From contig NW_019173987.1 of NCBI RefSeq assembly GCF_001642475.1, positions 62,001-126,000 of the forward strand: a DNA stretch of 64,000 nt, given 5' to 3'. Position numbers and translations under genes: made by a program. Positions within the stretch are counted from its first letter, which is position 1; each line of letters starts with the position of its first letter. This document shows positions 33,241 through 44,420 of this stretch, in pieces. The notes below the pieces were generated by a model. The model did not search any database. It saw nothing but the letters and a program-made list of their open reading frames with translations, and was not told the origin of the DNA. Source of the DNA: Fonsecaea monophora (lineage: Eukaryota; Ascomycota; Eurotiomycetes; Chaetothyriales; Herpotrichiellaceae).

Positions 33241-35791
33241 TCAAGTTTCATCCTGGGCTTCGTCAATCGTGGCACCACCCATGGGTCTGTCGGAAAGGCC
33301 GCTGGGTCCTCGTCCTGGACTTGAGTCACTTCCACTTGGTGAGATTCCAATAGGATCTTGGGGAATTTCCTCGCGCAAGCACACATTCTCCAGCATGTTG
33401 GTCCATTTCCCACTCTGTCCAGCGTGGCTGTGCTTGAGATGCTGTCTGAAATGATCGGCCCTGTAAAACTTCTTGGACTGGTTGCACTCGCCAAATTTGT
33501 GGACATTGGTGAGGTGGTCGATCCGGCGATCCCAGTCCGGCTGAGGTAGATTTGGAAATTCTTCTCCGCAATAGCCGCACACATCGGTCGAGGCGCCACC
33601 ACCTGAAGGAGAAGAGGACGGGTGAAACGCGGCCTCATACCTCGTAATAGCCGCACACGACCAAGAATGACGCCGTAGATGTAGAGAATTTTGGTGACGT
33701 TCGGCCTCATTTTTGTTCTTGAAGCGGTTGTTGCAGTATTGGCACGTATACTGCTTCTCCATTTGATGTGCTCTGGACGATAGTCAGCATCAAAACGCTC
33801 ACGGGTGGAGAGTGGCACAATGAGAGAGCAGGGTGAGTGGGGGGGTTGCGTGGTGGGCAGGACCAAAAATCGAGAAACGTCCAACTTACCTGAGCTCTGC
33901 TTCTGTGTCGAATTTTTTGGGCTTTTTGGGGCAACAGTCGCAGATAAAGTAGTTGCCAACGCGGGTCGCAGGCGGAAGCCTCGAGTCGCTCATGACGGGT
34001 TGTGTGGATGACTTTGAAAAGGGAGGTTTTGTATCGAGCGGTGACTGAGTCGACTGTTTTCTAGAGGGAGCAATTGACGTGGCAGGGCTCGAAACAGGCT
34101 GGGCCGAGGTTATATATGCAGGCTGTGAAGCAGGGTCCAGTGGTGACTGTCGCTCGAAGGAAGATATGCTGGTCATGCTACTGCCGGCCACTGAAAGAGC
34201 CACAGACGATGCATAGGAGTTTTGCCTCACGCTCGACGCCGTCGACGAGACAGATCCATACTTTGGCTGCTGATAATACTTGGACACGGGCGACCGTGCA
34301 GACGCGGTCGTGGTGACCTTTTGGAACAGCTCTGCTGATGCGGTACCACGTGACGGGGATTTGTCGTCCCGAGCCACATCGGACGGGGGTGATCCTGCCC
34401 TCCGCTTCATACCCTGCTTAGAAGATCGCCGACCCACTTGCTGCTCTGGTCGGTCACTCAGATTGAGATTGCGGAATGCGTTGCCATCCTCGCCGCCAAT
34501 GTCGGATTCTGTCTCGGCGAAAAACCCCTGGTCATAACTACCGCGATGTGAGCGACTCGCAATACTAGCCACCTCGTCGAATCCCGGGGTGGCGCCGCTG
34601 CCGCCCGCCACGGGCAGGCCGGTCGGTCGAGGCTGAAGAAACAATTCGGGATCCAACACGAGCGAATTACTCGTGCTGTCCATCGAGGGGCTTCGATGAT
34701 CCATATTGTAGTCGCGCCAGCCGGCTCGCGATCCAGGTGAAACACCTGCCGATACCGGGCTTGTGATCCATCTGGACACCGGATCAAAGACGGCCGATGG
34801 AAGCTCATTGGCTGACAACAATTGGACTTTTGAATCCTTTGTTTGCAGCGAAAGTTTCGTGCCATAAGATGAGGATTCTGTCGACCCCGAACGCTGATGC
34901 CGCGGTGGCGAGTTCGACTTCCCAATCTTGGACAAAAGTCTTTGGTCGTATGCTTGCGACGAGCGGTCGAAATTTCGCTGTGCCAACGGCACTTCCCCTT
35001 GCAATCTAAAATAGAATATCTCATCAGCATCCTCTTGTCTATTGCCACTTGCGGCTAACTGCTCACGGGCGGCAATTTAGCCCCCATGACACGCGCGAAC
35101 AACCGGAAAAAGAAAAACGGTGCAGGGATCCGCCCAAACAGCGCACGTCTGTGGAGCGTCGTTGATCGGGCACAATACATTGTGGTATGACCCGATCGCG
35201 ACAGAGAATGAAAAGACGTGGAAAAAAACCGAATTATATGGCAAGGGGCTGAAAATTTGGGGCTTGGCTCAACATCGCACGGCTGACTCACCTCTGACTT
35301 GTCAGTGTTGGAGATGGTGGTTTCCGAATCAAGGCGGGCACTGAACCCGCCAGGCGTATATCGGCGTGCGAGGGTGACCTCACCGTCGAGACATTGCTGC
35401 TTCGGCGGGTAAAGTCGTCGTCGTCGAGGTCCATCTCGTCGGGGTCCTGGGCACGGCCCAAGTTGGTCCGCGAGTCCAGATAGCCACCGTACAGGCTTGA
35501 GCCCGGCTTGATGGGCGCCAGGTGTCGTTGTGTTTCAAAGGGTTCGCCGTTGGCCCATTTCCAGGCAACGTCTACACCCTGAGCCAACTCATTGTTGTAT
35601 CGCGGGGGAGGTAGTGGTGGAGGGACGTCGTTGAAGCGTGCACCAGGAATGACCATGGCTTCTCGAGGTTGAAGAGAGTCCTCTGAGGTTTGGGAGTTGG
35701 ATCGGGAAGTAGATCGCGGTGTGGCAGCAGTGTCCCGGTAGGGTGGTAATGGTATCCGCATTCCGGCGGCACCTGTCCTGCGGATATCCAT
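33241..35791 (-). CDS. C2H2-type zinc-finger protein (fungal, disordered N-terminus)
   Basis: Proposed structure: complement(join(33241..33772,33890..35005,35292..35791)), 715 aa. Intron 1 is 286 nt, long for this window; intron 2 is 117 nt. Residues 1-515 are Ser/Pro-rich and disordered with an acidic patch (DEMDLDDDD). A cysteine/histidine-rich C-terminal region begins at FICDCC (about 520). The second splice falls inside it and joins AEL to RAHQMEKQYTCQYC, completing the finger. A classical-looking CQYCNNRF...ERHQNSLH unit follows, then CGYCGEEF with HLTNVH, and a final FYRADHFRQHLKHSH finger. Such proteins are usually nuclear and DNA-binding, but targets are unknown. The ATG at 35791 has a TATA-like tract about 157 nt upstream, and a long non-coding region precedes it. 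Confidence 0.88.
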
Positions 35792-35947
35792 GTTTTATTT
35801 GTCTCCGGGCCACTGCAACATTAGAAAGTGGTGGGGAGGCAACAAAGGCTCAGCTGTGCGTGATACTGCAAGGAACGGCCCTCTGGCGATTTGGACCTGC
35901 TTGTGGCGAAGGGGTGTGCGACTTCTCGCAGGTCCCCCGTCCTTCGA

Positions 35948-35955
35948 TATATATA
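35948..35955 (-). promoter_or_regulatory. TATA-like element upstream of the C2H2 gene
   Basis: TATATATA lies about 157-164 nt upstream of the ATG at 35791 on the minus strand. This is a candidate core promoter only. Confidence 0.3.
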
Positions 35956-37014
35956 CCTTGGTTCGATTGTGTAACCCTTTCGACGCACATGTGCCTGACG
36001 CTCGGTCACATGGGGTGCCTCTTCTTCTCTTGGATGATATATCCTGAACGATTCGAGAGCTAAACTCTTCGCGGTTCCTCTTGCTTGGCCAATGGATGGT
36101 ATAGCAGGGGGGTGGTGTGTGGATGTGGTTTCCCTTGAGGGTATAAGTAATGTAGCAGTCTATGTCGTAAGTTGGAACAAAAAGTACAGGGTTGTTACAA
36201 CAGAGTCTGGCGGTAAGGACAGGATGTAGAGTAAAGGGAACTATTTCGTGTCCCTGTCTCTCAAGGCGGATGGATAGTAGATTGGAAAGGACAGTATTTG
36301 AGGACCAGTCAACCAAGGGATCGCAGATATGAGGACGGGGCCCTAGGAGGGGTTTGTCAAGCGGGTCGAAGAGCCACAGTCAGGCGAGCAGCAAGCTGGA
36401 GGAGCGATAGACATGCTGCATGAGGATGAGGTATGCGGTGTGAGGGAGGATGGGAGGTGAGGGAAGGTTGCGGACGGTGATTTGCTTGCAGGATTCGCAC
36501 TTTTCGCAGGGTTTCCCGTTGGGTTAGGGCTCCCGGTATAAGGTGAACGGAACTCAAAGGGTCTTTTCCGTCTTGGTTTTTAAGGATTGACACAGTAATG
36601 GCCGTAGCAAGCGTAGTGTACGAAAGGGTGGGAGTACGAAGTCTCTCGGTCGACTTGGAGGGGGGAGGGGGGTTTGAGTGGTGTGGGAAGTCGTGGCGAG
36701 GGAGGACTAGAATAGTTTCTCTGACGAAGACAAGAACCTTGCACGAGTAAGGCGATGGAAGTAAAGGCAAATGGCACGCTCCAAGGGCTTGGAGCTCCAC
36801 GGGTCCTTGTCTGAAGTCAATCATGCAGCAAAAGTTTGCCAATACAAGCTTGCCGCCATGCGATTGCGCTTTGCTTCTTCCTTCGCAAATCGGGCCAGGG
36901 TAAGGGGGGTGGTTTAAGGCAGGGCAGCTGGGCTCCAAGTGGAGTTTGGCTTTAAAGTGGTTGAGTGGCTCAAAAAAACATTTCAGCAGCGGCAGGGCTG
37001 TTCGGAGGCATAAC

Positions 37015-37041
37015 AGCCAGCAACCAGCCAGCACCAGCCAG
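37015..37041. repeat. CCAGC-type tandem repeat
   Basis: Imperfect CAGCCAG/CCAGCA units repeat over 27 nt, upstream of the C2H2 gene on its non-coding strand. Confidence 0.7.
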
Positions 37042-38562
37042 GGAAACTCTAAGGGGACCCAAGGCCTAACGGCCAGCGATAGCCATGAGCTTCTGGAATG
37101 AGTGCGGGGATGTAGTCTGCGCGGGCGCCGGTGGCTGTGTAGTTTTCTTCTCTTCTCTCTCCCTTTCTTCTCCTCTGTCCCTTGTTCGCCTGGGCTATCT
37201 GATCCAGAACTGGGCTGGAGCTGGGTTGGTTCAGCCCTACAGCACGCATACATAGCCCAGATCGGCCGTGGGCTGCTCTAGCGTCAACACCGTGAAAAAA
37301 AGGCTGCAGCCGTTCCGCAACAGGATGGTGGAGCCCTAAACCATGACCATGCCACCCTTCCACCTTGCCTAGTGCCTTGTGCCTAGGAACTGGGCTAGTC
37401 CCTCGCAGGTGGTGTCTGAGCCTATCGCCGACCACGGTGCAAGGGTTAATTTTTCTCTTTCCCTTTAGGTGCCTCTACTTGGTTACCAACGCCGTCAAGG
37501 CGCCTGGGCGATGGAACATCGGGGTCGGGAACGGGGGGACGCGCTTGGTGCTTTGCTGCCCTCCCGCATCTTGTCCTGGCACCTTGGGCTCTACCATGTA
37601 CTGTACCTCGTTGTTCGTAGGTACATGTACTTTGAAGGTGCTGCACAACAAACGTGTGTGGCGGAAGTCCCCTTTTTCCCGGGCCAGTGCTGCAAGGTTC
37701 ACACATCCCGAGTCAGTCGGTGACGAAGTGACTTTTTGACTTTGGTTGCCCTCGTTTACTACCTACTCAGTGGTGTTCATGTACGTACCATCCCGAAGTC
37801 TTCTGATCTGATCCCCCCCTTCACAACTCTTACTATTTGTGCGCATGATGCACTCCTCCTCACACCTCACCCTCACACGGCTCGCCGAGAGTCACCCACT
37901 TCAGAAATTCATAATAATAAGCAACCCCCAATGGCTGAAACTGAAACTCAACTTTGCAAAGGTCGAGCAATTGACAGATGGGGATCGGGGGAGAAAGGCG
38001 GCATGGGCTGACCTCGTGCTCCCCTCCAGAGTCCAAGTGGACACCCGATAGGGCGAGCCTACCAAGCCAACTCCAGACTTGTAGTTGGTTGGTTACTGAG
38101 ACAAAGCCGAGTAGTACCTACCTTCAAGTAAAAAAGGGCCCTTGTAACGCTGGGCGACCATGGGCCATGGGCAACGATTAGGGCTACTAAGAGTGGCTAG
38201 GCTGCAGTGCCCCGCCAAAACCTGCCGGCCGCTTAGTGGTGGGACCTAATTGAGGAGACAGTAGCCCTATGAAACCCACGACCGGGGGGTGTTCCATGCC
38301 GGGTGCCACAGTGCTTGGGTATCTCGACCTCAGCCGACCCAGGGCCCAGGGGGTGTTTTTGTGCTTTGCGAGTACTTGTACGAGGTACACAATAGGGAGG
38401 TCCTTGTACGATTAAGGCGAGCCGATACTAGAAAATGGTAGCCAACACGGCCATTGTTTGTCCGCCCATCGAACCCCGGTATCGCATCGTAATCACCCAT
38501 CACCACCTGGTGCACCTGGGCATTACCATTACCACCACCACACAATCATCACTGGCGCCCAC

Positions 38563-38612
38563 CCACCACCACCACCACCACCATCATCCTCATCATCATC
38601 AGCATCATCATC
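38563..38612. repeat. CAC/CAT trinucleotide repeat
   Basis: An imperfect run of CAC units changes to CAT/TCA units over about 50 nt. It is outside any supported gene. Confidence 0.85.
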
Positions 38613-41600
38613 TTAGCACAAAAACAGGCCTTGGGAAAGGTGTTTTACGCTGTGGTCCACATTAGACCTTGGCCGTTCGCCGGCCCAAGACTTCGGTCCC
38701 AGCTGAAGCCTTACGAGTATGACTAGTATCTCGGAAAGCGCGGGTTCCATGGCCTTAGGTGGCGTTGTTTGCATTCTGCATAATTTAGCTACGCTACATA
38801 TGTACTCCATATATGAGTGGCTCGGGGGACGATGCGAGATGGTTTTCCCGCCAAACCCATCGCCTTCCACAAACAGACAACGGATCTCTATAAGAAAACC
38901 TTTTTTCACAAAATACAGATCCTCTTGTTTCCTCTCTTTCCGCAACCTTGGCCAAAATTCCCCATGTGGTGGGGGATCGCAGCAAGGGAAAATTCAATGT
39001 GCACTAGGTGTATGTGATGTGAGCTCACATCAATTATGCCTCGTCTTCTGCAGCCAACAAGGTTTTTGTGGATACGAATACTCATAGGTTCGTGCATATA
39101 CTCTGAAAGCATTCACCGTAGACGGTCTAGCCGCAATCCCAGGCTTTTTCTTCGTCAACTCCCACACTCCAAACGCCTGCGAATACGAGAGCTCGGATTT
39201 TTGGCGCTTTCACGTCATACCTACTCTGGACTTGAACAAGCAGTCCCGAGGCCACGCTGACAAGGGCACTACTACTGGGCCAAATCCTACTCGTAGCAGC
39301 CCATTCCATCAAGCGGGAGCTAGCGGATCCCAGATACGAAACGAGTTGTCTGCCTCAAGTGCTTGTTGTGTTGGCAGTACCAAACACGAGAGGTGATGTG
39401 GTAGAGGATACTTTGGAGCGCAGTGTCATTTGACCTTGGCCTCGAGGTTGGGTACTGGTTGGTGGATAGCGCATGCCGAGTCTGATGGCCTGCAGGAAGC
39501 CAGGGCGACTGACTCGAGCAACAGGTTTTGCTTCTGGGCGGTGTCCCTCCAAGTAGCGTTTGTTTCGGGGATGCATGGGCTTGCCACTCACCCACTCACC
39601 CACTCCAGCCCTGGGCCCCCTGCCCCTAACCATTGCCCTCGGATCTCCATCAGCGGAAACATCAAGCACAGCCCTACAAGTACTCGTAGGCCCTCTTTAA
39701 TGGAGTACTCGGTACTCTGCCTTACCAAAAACTGTGATGAGCGTGCCGTGTCCACCCCCTCGGCGATTAGTCAAAACCTTCCATAACCGTCTCGCTCGGC
39801 TGCCCAAATTTTTATAGCGAGGGTGGCCAGACTGCATGCGCACGTTGAACGAACGAGGTACCTCGGTGGGTTGATGGCTTCGACTTGTTCTATTGGGCCA
39901 GCCGCCGTCCACAAGGCCGATGGGACCTCATCCAATCAATCCACGGAGGTGGCACCAGCACCGAGTACATCGGCGAAAGCAACTCCCGAAACGATTGAAG
40001 GTCTGCATGAGGCTTGTTCTGGCTCTTCTCTTTCTCTTTCACTCGCCAAACGAGATCCTTCTGCCACAGATTGATTGCGTGCTCCATCTTACCAAAGGTC
40101 TGTGGATGATACGCGGCCGCGTGAGGCCGAGAAGACATTCGAGTGGAAGGAGGTAGGATGGCACGACATCCTTCGGTTTCGATTAATCGTCAAGTTGTGA
40201 TTGGCGAGGGTGAAGCAGGACCTAGCATGAATTTCCAGAAGGTGGATCGTATCATCTGCGAAGCTTGCGAGTGATTGTAACGGTGCACAAACTCGATCGG
40301 GTAGCGGAATCAGTCTGAATCTGAGCGTTTTGGGACTTGGCAACCGACAAGGCTGGAGATTCCTCGTAGGCAACTGAAACAGAGGGTCAGTTTGATCAAC
40401 TTCTCCAGCCTGTGGCCTGAAGGAGTAATCGGCGAGTGGATGAAATATTTTTCTGAGAGGTGAGGGTGCTTGACGACGAGGCGTTTTGCGTCCTGCGTCT
40501 GCGCTCTGTAAATGTGCCTCGACAAGGTGCCTGGCTTCGGAGCAACAAACCAGACCGGGACATAGAGCCGGGTTGAGACTCGGAAAATCACCTCTTTGCG
40601 TGCATTGCAAGGAGCGGGTCTTGACGAGCCTGGGGAAATATTGCGAGTGGGCAAAACTGACGTCGTATCTTGGATCAACACCACCAACACTGACGGCAGA
40701 AGAACAGGGGGTTGTTAGTACCTGCTACGCCCAACAAGGATGACCAGAGTGTGGATTAGATCCCTCTGGCCCTAATATGGCTATGTCACCAAGCTGCTGC
40801 CCTGTGGCTCCGTGGGGATTCCTACCAGACCCTACGGCTAGTAGGTATCAGGTACCCCCAGTACAACGTCCAACCTCTCTTCCTCCCCTCCAATCCCGAT
40901 GACGCCACCTCATCCGAACTTGTAAACTCCAGTAACTCCCAGACCGACAAGTTGCGGACCAAGCAGGTGGCTAGTGTTGGATTCCAGAAACTTCATCAAA
41001 CATCGCTTGCAGTTCCATTCGTGGAAGGTGAAGCCATCCATTGGCAGGATATTGTTTCAAGCCAGAGATATCCAATGAATGCCAAAGGGGTTGTTGACGT
41101 GTTGATGTGCACGCCCGGGTGTTCCGTTGGACCCGTCGACGCCGACCCCATATGTCCATCAAACCGTTTGCTCCCCCACCCGACTCTCGCCATCACCAAT
41201 AAGGCCCCTTGACCTCGGTCTCGTTCTTTTGTAGGTTGCCCCTCGCCTTGATGCCGGGTAAACATGACGGAAAGGTATTTGCAGTTAAGCATAACCTATA
41301 GTTGATCCCTTTTTTACGTACATGTCACCAGCCACGGTCTATGGACGGGCCAAGCCACACCCTTGAGGCATAAGGATAGGGTGGAGGAGAGGATTGTCAG
41401 ATTACTCTTAAGTACTAAATCCACAAATTAAACACTTCTATACGGGCTATCTGGGATAAAAACTTATGGTTAGACGTGGAGGTAGAGGTGAGGTGGAAGT
41501 GAAGTGGAAGTTAATTGCTCCGTGTGTCTCTCTTTCCCTTTTAGTCACAAGATGACTTATCAGAGTCTTGGCATTAGCCGAGGCTCATATCCGATTTTCT

Positions 41601-41983
41601 CTTCCCGCTTCAACCTCCTCCAAGTGTTTCAAGGCTTCAAGGCTTCGAGGCCACCATTACCCAGACTTCCCAAAGCCGATCCGATCTAAACCCTTGTCCC
41701 TCCCACACTACTCAAACCGTGGTGTCTGCGAGTGTGAAACTTGGCAGGGAGGAGATAATTACCACCGACAAACAAAGTAAAAAAAAATCTCAACCGGTAA
41801 CCTTCGCCCACTTTCCGGAAAACACAGAAACAAAGCCGTTACTTCACAATCCACATTTTTGGTCCTTGCCCCTTCACCGCTGCTTTCACTCTTGCGAGAG
41901 GTGGTTGGCCTTGGCCCGTTCTTTGCCTCTATTGGGATCCGGCATCTGTTCATCACCTCAGCCGCGCTATCTTCGGAGCCGAC

Positions 41984-44420
41984 ATGGACATCCCAACTCT
42001 GCCCAGCAAGGTCCCAGGCTACGATTTGTACATTGATGGGTACGTGGGTCGAACTGATTTTCCCCCTTTTTGTGCGTGGCTGGCGACCTGTTTCTACCCA
42101 CCTCCAAGCCGACCTGATGGAGAATTGAGATGAAGTTCCAGTGACAACTGTTGACAAGTCCCATCAGATTTCAAGCCTTGCGTCGCCCGAAGATCCTCCA
42201 GAACTCCAACATCACTCACGTTGTTTCAGTATTAGACTGGAAGTTTCAAAAAGACTGGGCCTCTCTTCGCGGTTTCCAACACCTGCACATCCCTCTGGAC
42301 GATGTCTACGACTCGAACATTCTGTCCTATTTCCCACGGAGCAATGCCTTTATTCACGAAGGTTTAAAGCATTCGAGATCCAATCAACTCGAAACCTCTG
42401 GCACCTCCCTCAAAGATGGCTCCAACGACCCAATCCCGGGCGGAGTCCTTGTGCACTGGTAGGTGAATCTTCTCCTTTCTCCTGACTCTTGGTCATGGCA
42501 GCTTTTGTCTAGCTTGCGCAAACGTGTCACATGGGACTCTGAAACCTGCTTTCCGTGTCCACGGGCATTGTCTATTGTTTTCGTGCTTTTGCCGGCCTGT
42601 CAAAACCAATGGTTGGTATCTGTCGGCGACTCTAGTTCTCACACAGTCCAACGCCTGGTCCGCATTTCGTACGGCAGCACCTTCCCAGGAGCAGAGAGTC
42701 GGTCTCACCGACCGTACTTCTGAATGACAGGTCTGTGTCGTATGATGTCTAGGGTAGAACGGGCCGGCGCCTCCACCAAATCCCAACATTCACATTTGGT
42801 GGCTCCGCCAAATCTCGGCTTTGCCACGCTGAGCACCCCGGTCGAGTACCGCCACTCTGGACTGGAGCCGGACGTGTTTACCTAGTTCAGTAGCCGAAGC
42901 ATGTGAAAACAAAACTGTTTCTGGCCACTAAATCATTCAGCTCCACGAACTACCGGCTGCCGCTCATCGACTTGAACCTCCTGCGGTGCCTGTGATTCCC
43001 GGCTAGCGAAGCACGTGACAACTCCTTTTAGCCACAAGGCTGAGATCCCTTGGGGGGATAGGGGCACTGTCACGACTACCACATTGAAGTCACACCTACT
43101 GCCTTGAGCTGGAACATTATGGACTCATGTTCCATTAGGTGCAATTCACCGTCATTGGTGAAATTGTACGAGAGTAGCCATGGCATAAGGTCGTTTTGCT
43201 CGTCTCTGAAAGACTAGGGCCTCGTTGCTGCCGTTGCCATCATCGTTTTGAATGAAGTTTGTCAGAAAGAGAAATGGATCGATGATAACTAACATGTATC
43301 TTCCAGTGCAATGGGCGTATCTCGTTCAGCGACAATTGTCTTAGCCTACCTTCTCTGGCACTCCCGCCAACCAGCCAACATGATCTACCCTCAGTCTCAA
43401 ACAACCACCACGGCCCAGTCTCCTGTCATGTCTTCGCCGTCATCATCAGCATCCCCACCAGAAATGGTCTCCCTGCCACCCACGCCGCTGACTGTGGACA
43501 CGGCACTTGCGTTGGTCCGTGAAGGCCGCCCCCAAGTTGAGCCCAACTCGGGCTTCATCAAGCAACTCCGCATGTACGAGGCCATGGGCTGCCCGACGAC
43601 GCAGGAGCAGCTGGAGAGCCACAAGATTTACCGAAGATGGATGAACTCGCGGAATGTGCTGGACGCGCTGAGCGAAAACCGGGCGCCAGAGATGGACCAC
43701 ATTAGTTTTCGCGACGAAGAAGACGACGACGAGAACGGCCAGGGGGACGGTGCTCACGGCTTAGACCAAGCCGGCGCAAGCGCAGGCAACAGAAGCGACC
43801 CCTTTAGCGACAGGGTACAGAGCCTTACTTTGCTTGACCCAGACAGCGACGAGCCGACCGAGATCCTGAACCCGGACATTACGCTGTCGTCGCCCTCGCC
43901 GGCGCCTCCCCTACCGGCAAACGTCGAGATCAAGTGCCGCAAATGCCGCCGCCTGTTGGCCAGGTCCAGCTTCATCCTGCCTCACAAGCCTCCGGCGCAC
44001 CGTGACCCTTCGGCAGCCGTGGGCGCTGACCCTTGCGCTCACATCTTTCTCCACCCTCTCTCGTGGATGAGGCCCGTCCTCTCCCAAGGCCAGTTGGACG
44101 GCCGACTGACGTGCCCGACACAATGGTGCGGGGCCAACATTGGCAAATTTGCGTGGCAGGGCCTGCGCTGCAGCTGTGGCGGGTGGGTGACGCCTGGTTT
44201 TGGATTGGCCAAGGGGAAGGTGGACGAGGTGCGCCGCCATGATGTAGGAAGCTCTACGCGGGCAATAAAAGGAGGACCACCAGGCTCAGGCCAGGGCCAG
44301 GGATCTGGGAGTGGACATGGAAACGGAGACGCCACGAAACCAGTCTTCAACTCTACGAGTAACAGTGGCGCGGTGAGGTATCCTCCTGGAATGAGGCGGG
44401 CGGGGAATGGCAACTTGTGA
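41984..44420 (+). CDS. yvh1: Dual-specificity phosphatase Yvh1 (DUSP12 family)
   Basis: Proposed structure: join(41984..42039,42168..42458,43307..44420), 486 aa. Exon 1 encodes MDIPTLPSKVPGYDLYIDG; exon 2 carries ITHVVSVLDW and the general-acid Asp in LHIPLDDV. Splicing across the second intron creates HCAMGVSRSA, the HCx5R catalytic loop with Cys116 formed from both exons. The C-terminal zinc-binding half has CRKCRRLL (about 325), CPTQWCG and LRCSCGGW (to about 410), diagnostic of Yvh1. In yeast Yvh1 drives release of Mrt4 during late 60S ribosome assembly, through the zinc domain rather than phosphatase activity. A long acidic and Ser/Pro-rich linker separates the two halves. The second intron is 848 nt, extraordinary for this window, but its GTAGGT donor and ACTAACATG...CCAG end are good. 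Confidence 0.93.
42459..43306 (+). other. 848-nt intron of yvh1 with internal repeats
   Basis: The donor GTAGGT, branch CTAAC (about 43288-43292) and acceptor CCAG are clear. Inside are a 9-bp inverted repeat CCACCAAAT/ATTTGGTGG (42773-42781 and 42794-42802) and two related segments beginning TAGCCGAAGCATGTGA (about 42891) and TAGCGAAGCACGTGA (about 43004). Confidence 0.8.

Larger units (their letters stand above)
35792..41983. other. 6.2-kb region without a supported gene
   Basis: This divergent region lies between the C2H2 gene (-) and YVH1 (+). A 298-codon minus-strand open frame (36357-37253) has no family character. CAGCCAG-type repeats (37015-37041), CA/TCA repeats (38563-38612) and GTAC-rich words occur. 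No transposon hallmarks were seen. The length suggests long leaders, non-coding RNA or decayed sequence. Confidence 0.55.

Noticed and set aside
36357..37253. Minus-strand open frame of 298 codons upstream of the C2H2 gene
   Set aside because: Composition follows simple Pro/His/Ser-rich repeats, no domain or conserved pattern is visible, and it lies where a long leader is expected.
42773..42802. Inverted repeat in the yvh1 intron as a MITE terminus
   Set aside because: The two 9-bp arms are only 12 nt apart, which is a hairpin rather than terminal repeats of an element, and no target-site duplication is visible.
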